Origin: Eubacteriales bacterium
GTDB lineage: Bacteria; Bacillota; Clostridia; Christensenellales; UMGS416
Direction of reading: 5' to 3'
Assembly: GCA_028709505.1 (NCBI GenBank)
Contig: JAQVWW010000012.1
Span: forward strand, 1-10,146
DNA length: 10,146 nt
Part shown: in pieces, positions 5,599 to 10,146 of the stretch
Position numbering within the stretch: the first letter of the stretch is position 1
Layout of the letters: the number at the start of each line of letters is the position of its first letter
The notes under the pieces: generated by a model
What the model was told of the DNA's origin: nothing
Databases searched by the model: none
Seen by the model: only the letters and a program-made list of their open reading frames with translations
Program-made: the position numbers and the translations under genes

Positions 5599-7044
5599 TC
5601 AAGTCTCGTCCTGCTGCCGCAGCGCCCGATAGACGGCGCAGAGGTTTTCATGGCTGGGATAGTCGTTAACCAGGATGATGTGCGGGTGCGAAATCGGAAG
5701 GTTGGGGACTGTGGTGACGATGATATCGTACACGTCACGGGACGCCTCTTCTAATACGTCGGGGTAAGACGCAACGGTAGGCTGGATGGCGACGCCGTCG
5801 TCGTGGTTGAAGAAGCCTGTCAGCATCTGAGCCAAAAAGGCGCTGTGCTGACGGCCGAAATCGCTGACCACCAGCACTTTTTTAGGGAGAAGACAGCCGT
5901 GAAAAGGCGGCCAGGTCAGGCAGATCCACAGCAATATGTCCTGGATGCAGCACCCCATATCCAGCCCCACGTCGCGGGAAAACTGCGCCAGGTTCTCTTC
6001 TATTAGCGCATAGACGGGCCGGTTATGCATCTGAAAGAGCAGCGAAAAATAATAGACCCTGTCGAACAGCACCGACGTTGCGCCGGGGCGAAATTTGGCG
6101 GTTAAATACATCATCGTGATTACGTTGCGCAGCTTGTGCAACACCTGCTTGCCGGGAGACAGGCCCAGCGTTTGAAAGGTCTGATCCAAAAAGACCTGCG
6201 CGGCGCTCTGCACGCGGCTTTGTTCGTCGTCGTCGTCCCACCCGTTTTGCTTGCGGGCGATAAATTCGTGGATGGCGCACAGGTTTTGCCGCGTGACAGC
6301 GGAGAAATAGACCGATAGCCGGCCAAAGGTTTCATCGTCCATTTGGGCGGCTATCGAATAATCTGACGCGATGGTATAGCCCTGGTTTTCGCGTATCAGC
6401 GATACCAGATAGAATACCGACAAAAACATTGTGCCAATGTCGTCTTCGCGCAGCAGATGGCAGCCGGGCGCCTCCAGGATTTTCTTTACGGTGCCGGCAA
6501 GCAGCTGCATATCGATGTCGGGCTGACAGTCTTTGGGCGGAATACCGCCCAGTTCAATAAGAAACGACGCGAAAAACTGGCGCAGGTATTGTTCGTCGTC
6601 GGCATGGATTTCATAGTTGTTGCCCCGGCGGCAGACCGTCATACCCCGCGGGGACAGCGCGCCGTTGATGCGGGGCAGCAGGCGGTTGAGCGTAGAGCGG
6701 CTGGTAAAAAGCCGCTCCTCGTAATATTCCAGCGGCTTGCGCGGGTGGTACAGCAGCTCTTTGAGCCAGCGCAGCGCCAGGGATTCGTTGAAAATATCCA
6801 GAAACACACTGCCCATCATAGCGATGCTGCAATTGTGTATCCGCACGCCCTGCTTGACGGATACTTCAATATTCAGATAGGAGGCCCAGCGTTTTTTTAA
6901 CGTGGCGATGTCGGCGGTCATCGTTCTTTGGCTGGCGCCGATGGCGTCGGACAGCTGCTGGATGGTGATCCAGTCGTCCTTGAGTATCAGGGACTCGATA
7001 ATTTGCATAATTCGTTGCGACGAAGCGTCGAGTAGTGCTCTCAT
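5599..7044 (-). CDS. Mga/AtxA-type (PRD-containing) transcriptional regulator
   Basis: 481 residues from ATG 7044. An in-frame GTG at 7053 is possible, but GCGGTGA fits as ribosome site for the ATG (spacing about five) and nothing fits the GTG. Residues about 23-76 are an N-terminal HTH (WITIQQLSDAIGASQRTMTADI). Residues about 105-147 hold a second HTH of the Mga type (YEERLFTSRSTLNRLLPRI). Residues about 180-375 are helical and PRD-like, with candidate regulatory histidines H259, H303 and H340 (MHNRPVYALIEENL). Residues about 387-481 resemble a PTS EIIB fold (KKVLVVSDFGRQHSAFLAQML) but lack the phosphorylated Cys. Order and length match Mga/AtxA/RofA-like regulators, which activate surface-protein and virulence genes and can respond to sugar-uptake phosphorylation. 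It is divergent from a surface adhesin, its likely target. A BglG-type antiterminator is less likely because the N-terminus is DNA-binding HTH. Confidence 0.88.
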   Translation of the reverse strand: MRALLDASSQRIMQIIESLILKDDWITIQQLSDAIGASQRTMTADIATLKKRWASYLNIEVSVKQGVRIHNCSIAMMGSVFLDIFNESLALRWLKELLYHPRKPLEYYEERLFTSRSTLNRLLPRINGALSPRGMTVCRRGNNYEIHADDEQYLRQFFASFLIELGGIPPKDCQPDIDMQLLAGTVKKILEAPGCHLLREDDIGTMFLSVFYLVSLIRENQGYTIASDYSIAAQMDDETFGRLSVYFSAVTRQNLCAIHEFIARKQNGWDDDDEQSRVQSAAQVFLDQTFQTLGLSPGKQVLHKLRNVITMMYLTAKFRPGATSVLFDRVYYFSLLFQMHNRPVYALIEENLAQFSRDVGLDMGCCIQDILLWICLTWPPFHGCLLPKKVLVVSDFGRQHSAFLAQMLTGFFNHDDGVAIQPTVASYPDVLEEASRDVYDIIVTTVPNLPISHPHIILVNDYPSHENLCAVYRALRQQDET

Positions 7045-7094
7045 GATGTTCACCGCTTATTAAAAATGTTCGAAAAACAGTTATTTTATCTATT

Positions 7095-7123
7095 ATTGTA
7101 ACATAATAAGCAAGCAGTTCCAA
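7095..7123 (-). promoter_or_regulatory. Promoter of the Mga-type regulator
   Basis: On the minus strand, TTGGAA (7118-7123, 4 of 6) is followed by exactly 17 bases and TACAAT (7095-7100, 5 of 6). Transcription would start near 7088, about 44 bases before the ATG at 7044. Confidence 0.6.
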
Positions 7124-7155
7124 GTTTGCGGCGGGCTAACCGTAAAGCTTCAACA

Positions 7156-7210
7156 ATTGCGTGGGCATATGCAATTATTGGAATAAGAAGATAGGGATTG
7201 CGTGGGTATA
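7156..7210 (+). repeat. Direct repeat pair, candidate regulator-binding site
   Basis: ATTGCGTGGGCATA (7156-7169) and ATTGCGTGGGTATA (7197-7210) match at 13 of 14 bases and start 41 bases apart, close to four helical turns, so they face the same side of the DNA. The second copy runs into the adhesin gene's -10. The position between a Mga-type regulator and a surface-protein gene makes them good candidates for binding by that regulator; this is inference. Confidence 0.6.
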
Positions 7211-7212
7211 AT
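7207..7212 (+). promoter_or_regulatory. -10 box of the adhesin gene, no -35
   Basis: TATAAT (7207-7212) is a perfect -10, but no -35-like hexamer lies 16-18 bases upstream; TTGGAA at 7178-7183 is 23 bases away. That pattern is usual for promoters needing an activator. Transcription would start near 7219, giving a leader of about 156 bases. Confidence 0.5.
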
Positions 7213-7216
7213 GGAG

Positions 7217-7242
7217 TTAACTGTATTGTTAAATATAGTTAA
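7217..7242 (+). repeat. 11-base inverted repeat at the adhesin transcription start
   Basis: TTAACTGTATT (7217-7227) and AATATAGTTAA (7232-7242) are inverted repeats with one mismatch, read as G-U in RNA, around the four bases GTTA. GTTAA occurs three times here (7216, 7228, 7238). At the predicted transcript 5' end it could be an operator for a dimeric protein or a 5'-stabilising RNA hairpin. Confidence 0.5.
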
Positions 7243-7287
7243 TTTTATATACGCAAGAGGAATTTTTATCGTTTTGCCGGGCCAGGG

Positions 7288-7364
7288 CCGCCGGCGATAC
7301 CAATAAAAGATGGATGTTTTCGATAGGAGCACCGGCGGTATCCGCGTACCGCCAAAGAGAGGAG
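7288..7364 (+). promoter_or_regulatory. Foldable leader and ribosome site of the adhesin gene
   Basis: GGCGGTA (7334-7340) pairs with TACCGCC (7347-7353) around TCCGCG, ending four bases before the Shine-Dalgarno region AGAGGAG (7358-7364; ten bases before ATG 7375). CCGCCGG (7288-7294) can instead pair with CCGGCGG (7332-7338), which would break the first hairpin. Two exclusive folds near the ribosome site could tune translation, but no folding was computed. Confidence 0.35.
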
Positions 7365-7374
7365 ATCAATTCGT

Positions 7375-10146
7375 ATGACCAAAAAAATCAGTCTGTTGCT
7401 CAGCGTATGTTTGCTTTTGCAAATAGTATTGCCGGCCGTCGCGTTGGCAGCCGCCACGCCGAACGACCTGACGGGGAAGACCCAGTATCTGGTGATGCAC
7501 GATACCACCGGTACCTACCCCGCCTATCAGGGAGGACCGTCGTCACTGACTGTAAAAAGGCCCGACGGTACGCCCATCCCGCTGATCGGCAATACGTATT
7601 CGGACGTACCCTCCGGCTCCAGCTTTGAGCTTAACTATGTGTTCCACCTGGAGGACGGCGACGGCATCAGCAACGTGTACGACTATTCAGGCTCCAACTA
7701 CTTTGATATTACGCTGCCCGAAGGCATCACCTTTACGCCGCCCGCCGGCGAGAACGCCAAAGTATACGCCATAGACAAGAGCGTCAGGTGGCATCTGGGC
7801 AACTGGGAATTTATCGGCCCGAACACCGTCCGTGTGCAGCTGACCCCCGAAGCGGCCGAACACCGCAGGATGTGGGGAGAAATCGGTATTCAAGGTACCT
7901 TTGACGAGACGTCCGCCGGCGATGACGACGAGGTCAGCATGCTGCTGGGCACGCAGAACGTTACATTCGTGCGCGTTATTCCGCCGCCGCCCAGCATCAA
8001 TGTGGCAAAGACCGGCGTGTATAACGCCGCCAGCAATACGATAACCTGGACCATAACCGTAGACCCGCCCGAGGGCATATCGCTGGCCGGATACAAGCTG
8101 GAAGATGTGTACTCCGCCAACCAGACCTATAAAGCCGGAACCTTCTACAAAGGCGTCGGCGAAGGCGCTACCAACATCCCCGATGCCAACCTGGACTTGA
8201 CCCAGCTGCGTAAAATTATTTACGAAATCCTTGCGGGCGCCACCGGGCAGCAGGTATTTACATATCAGACGACGCCGGACTCCTTCGCCAACGAGACGGG
8301 CATGGGAGGCGCTGCCTACGAATACTCACGCTTTACCAACACGGCCACCCTCAAGCTGGGTGACGATCCGGCGGCCGACCCGGTGAAGGCCGACGTCGAC
8401 ATCAACTGGACGTCCAAGAGCGGCTCGCTGGTCACCACCACCGACGGCTCTGTTGTCATGAAGTGGGAAGTGTCGGTGATCGTGCCTCCGGGTTCGGCCA
8501 TCACCGGCACCTGCATTACCGATACGCTGCCGGCGGGGCTTAAGCTTATCGAGGCTTCGCCGCGCCTGCCGCAGGTCAGCTTTGCCGGCGGCACGGCGCA
8601 GAACGTGTCCAGCGGCACCGGCGCGGGCACCTATACCTACACTTATACCGGCAGCACCGCCTCCAGCCAGCTGGTCTACCGCTTTCCGGCGGTGGACGGC
8701 GTGGACGGTAAGCTTTCCGGCACGGCCAAATTTGTGTATTTTACCGAAGTGACCGACCGCACCGCGTACTTAAACAACAACGGTTCGGTGAACTTCACCA
8801 ACAGCGCCCAGTTAAACTGGGCCGAAATGCCCGGCACCACGCCCCCAAAGGATACGGCGTCGGCCGGCATCACCGGCGGCGGGCTTATCAGTAAGAGCGG
8901 TGGCAGCACCGTAAACTACGTCCACCCGGGCATCATCCAGTGGACGGTCACGGTAAACCGCAATAAAATTGCGATGTCCGCCGTTACCATTCTCGACAGC
9001 GTTCCTGTGGGCCAGGAGCTGCTCATCGGTAGCGACAACCCGCTGACCATACAGGGGCCGGGCGCGCCGGTTGTCATCACGTCGGTGGAGCCGCCGCTGC
9101 CCACGGCCCTTTCGTCGGAAGACGCCTTCACCCGCAAATTCGCTTACGTACTGGGCGATATCACCGATACGTACACGCTGCGGTACTACACGCGGATTAT
9201 CGACACCAACCCCGACGCCAATAACGACGCCAGCGGCCTGGATACGCTATATGTCAACGGCCAGGTAAGTTTTCAAAACGGAGTCACGCTTAGGCGCGGC
9301 ACGCAGGATCTGCCGATAGAGGGGACGAAGACATACAACAGCCAGGTGATTCAAAAGACGGTGCTGGAGCATTATAACCACAACACGCACGTGGCCAAGT
9401 GGTCCATCGTCGTCAACCGCAACCGGCTGCCGCTGACCACCGCGTCGGTGCGCGACGTGCTGCCCGCCGGCATGGTTCTGCTCATCGACGACGACCACGC
9501 CTTCGCGGTGACCAAGCGCGGCGTAGCCACGCCGGTGGCCACGGCTCCCACCACCGGCGTAAACGGATCCACTGAATTTGTCTACGCCTTTGGCAGCATC
9601 AACGACGAGCATACCATTACGTTCTATACGCAGATGACCGATACGGCGCTACTGGGCCAATGGGACGGCGAGCACGACTTCACCAACCGCGCGATACTGG
9701 AAGCCGATCAGTTGCCCCTCGATATCGAGAGCACGGCCAAGACGCAGGTAATCAACCCCATCGTCTCCAAACGGGCGGCATACACCGCCGGGGCCGACTA
9801 CATCCAGTGGTCGGTGGTCATCAACGCCGGCCAGGTGCCGCTGTGTGAAGCCGAAGTGGAAGACCGGCTGGACACCGGCCTGGTGCTGGATAGCGCGTCG
9901 CTGAAGCTGTACGAAGTGCCGGTGGCCGCCGACGGCACTGTGGGCCAAGCCAGCGCTGGTACGTTGGTCACCACCGGCTATACGGTAGGAGAGCCTACCG
10001 CTGCCAATAAAAACACGCTAAGCGTGCAGCTGCCCGAAGGCAGCCGGTCGGCCTACCGGTTGGAGTTTGCCACGTTCATCGTCGTCAACAACCTGGACTT
10101 TACCAACGAGGTCACGCTGACCGGCACCACGCAAAGCCCCGGCGGT
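7375..10146 (+). CDS. Large secreted adhesin with tandem isopeptide-type beta-sandwich repeats (3' end missing)
   Basis: Open from ATG 7375 to the right edge: 924 codons, no stop. The start is set by AGAGGAG (7358-7364) and a signal peptide, with KK, a hydrophobic core and VALA at 22-25 before the likely cleavage. Residues about 27-205 resemble the N-terminal Ig-like domain of Cna/Sdr-type adhesins (FDITLPEGITF; TVRVQLTPE). Five repeats follow from about 208, 343, 503, 658 and 792. Each begins with a Lys strand (VAKTG, TSKSG, ISKSG, IQKTV, VSKRA), then W-x-V/I-x-V/I, an Asp motif (ITDTLPAG, ILDSVPVG, VRDVLPAG), and closes with F-x-N (FTNTATL, FTNSAQL, FQNGVTL, FTNRAIL, FTNEVTL). The Lys, Asp and Asn positions suit CnaA-type isopeptide bonds. 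It is probably cell-wall-anchored; a sorting signal would lie outside the window. The ligand is unknown. Its likely regulator is divergent on the left. Confidence 0.9.
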   Translation, partial: MTKKISLLLSVCLLLQIVLPAVALAAATPNDLTGKTQYLVMHDTTGTYPAYQGGPSSLTVKRPDGTPIPLIGNTYSDVPSGSSFELNYVFHLEDGDGISNVYDYSGSNYFDITLPEGITFTPPAGENAKVYAIDKSVRWHLGNWEFIGPNTVRVQLTPEAAEHRRMWGEIGIQGTFDETSAGDDDEVSMLLGTQNVTFVRVIPPPPSINVAKTGVYNAASNTITWTITVDPPEGISLAGYKLEDVYSANQTYKAGTFYKGVGEGATNIPDANLDLTQLRKIIYEILAGATGQQVFTYQTTPDSFANETGMGGAAYEYSRFTNTATLKLGDDPAADPVKADVDINWTSKSGSLVTTTDGSVVMKWEVSVIVPPGSAITGTCITDTLPAGLKLIEASPRLPQVSFAGGTAQNVSSGTGAGTYTYTYTGSTASSQLVYRFPAVDGVDGKLSGTAKFVYFTEVTDRTAYLNNNGSVNFTNSAQLNWAEMPGTTPPKDTASAGITGGGLISKSGGSTVNYVHPGIIQWTVTVNRNKIAMSAVTILDSVPVGQELLIGSDNPLTIQGPGAPVVITSVEPPLPTALSSEDAFTRKFAYVLGDITDTYTLRYYTRIIDTNPDANNDASGLDTLYVNGQVSFQNGVTLRRGTQDLPIEGTKTYNSQVIQKTVLEHYNHNTHVAKWSIVVNRNRLPLTTASVRDVLPAGMVLLIDDDHAFAVTKRGVATPVATAPTTGVNGSTEFVYAFGSINDEHTITFYTQMTDTALLGQWDGEHDFTNRAILEADQLPLDIESTAKTQVINPIVSKRAAYTAGADYIQWSVVINAGQVPLCEAEVEDRLDTGLVLDSASLKLYEVPVAADGTVGQASAGTLVTTGYTVGEPTAANKNTLSVQLPEGSRSAYRLEFATFIVVNNLDFTNEVTLTGTTQSPGG

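Noticed and set aside
6457..6900. 147-codon plus-strand reading frame inside the regulator
   Set aside because: It lies wholly opposite the Mga-type coding sequence, with no ribosome site or recognisable family.
7045..7053. GTG start for the Mga-type regulator
   Set aside because: It would add only three residues and has no ribosome site. GCGGTGA is placed for ATG 7044, though the choice is not certain.
7375..7413. Lipoprotein signal in the adhesin (Cys12)
   Set aside because: LSVC lacks the small residue required before the Cys, and the hydrophobic core continues past it to an ordinary VALA cleavage site.
1..10146. tRNA, rRNA, CRISPR arrays and intact insertion sequences
   Set aside because: I looked for cloverleaf-like T-arm sequences, regularly spaced repeats and transposase motifs with terminal repeats and saw none.

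Overview
The window reads as chromosomal DNA of a Gram-positive Firmicute, most likely an uncultured clostridium from a gut-like habitat. This rests on strong AGGAGG-type Shine-Dalgarno sites, sigma-A-type promoters with 17-base spacers, a DUF2284 protein, an S51 peptidase, a Mga-type regulator and a large secreted adhesin. Species cannot be named. Composition is uneven: roughly the first 1.7 kb is AT-richer, and the rest is GC-rich with many GCCGGC palindromes.

Left part (1-2900). A minus-strand regulator runs off the left edge with the unusual order excisionase-like HTH, PAS, AraC-type HTH, second PAS. Behind its promoter lie gene debris and hairpins: the C-terminal end of a small cupin, a strong two-way terminator at 1653-1696, a frameshifted C-terminal half of a tyrosine recombinase (minus strand, 1798-2073), and a second long hairpin at 2301-2336. 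This looks like a decayed mobile-element boundary.

Middle part (2859-5491). Three plus-strand genes with separate signals: a four-helix membrane protein of unknown function with a good promoter, an S51 (peptidase E-like) serine peptidase followed by a terminator, and a cysteine-rich DUF2284 protein with a candidate promoter, a leader of about 215 bases and a terminal hairpin. Nothing shows that they form one operon.

Right part (5599-10146). A Mga/AtxA-type regulator (minus) and a large surface adhesin (plus, running off the right edge) are transcribed divergently from a 330-base region. That region holds a good promoter for the regulator, a perfect -10 without a -35 for the adhesin, a 14-base direct repeat spaced 41 bases, an 11-base inverted repeat at the predicted transcription start and a foldable leader. 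The simplest reading is that the regulator activates the adhesin, as Mga- and RofA-type proteins do for streptococcal surface proteins. The visible adhesin has a signal peptide, an N-terminal adhesin-like domain and five tandem beta-sandwich repeats, each with a lysine, an aspartate and a terminal Phe-x-Asn at matching positions. This suggests a stalk locked by internal isopeptide bonds. The regulator-adhesin module is the most interesting part of the window.
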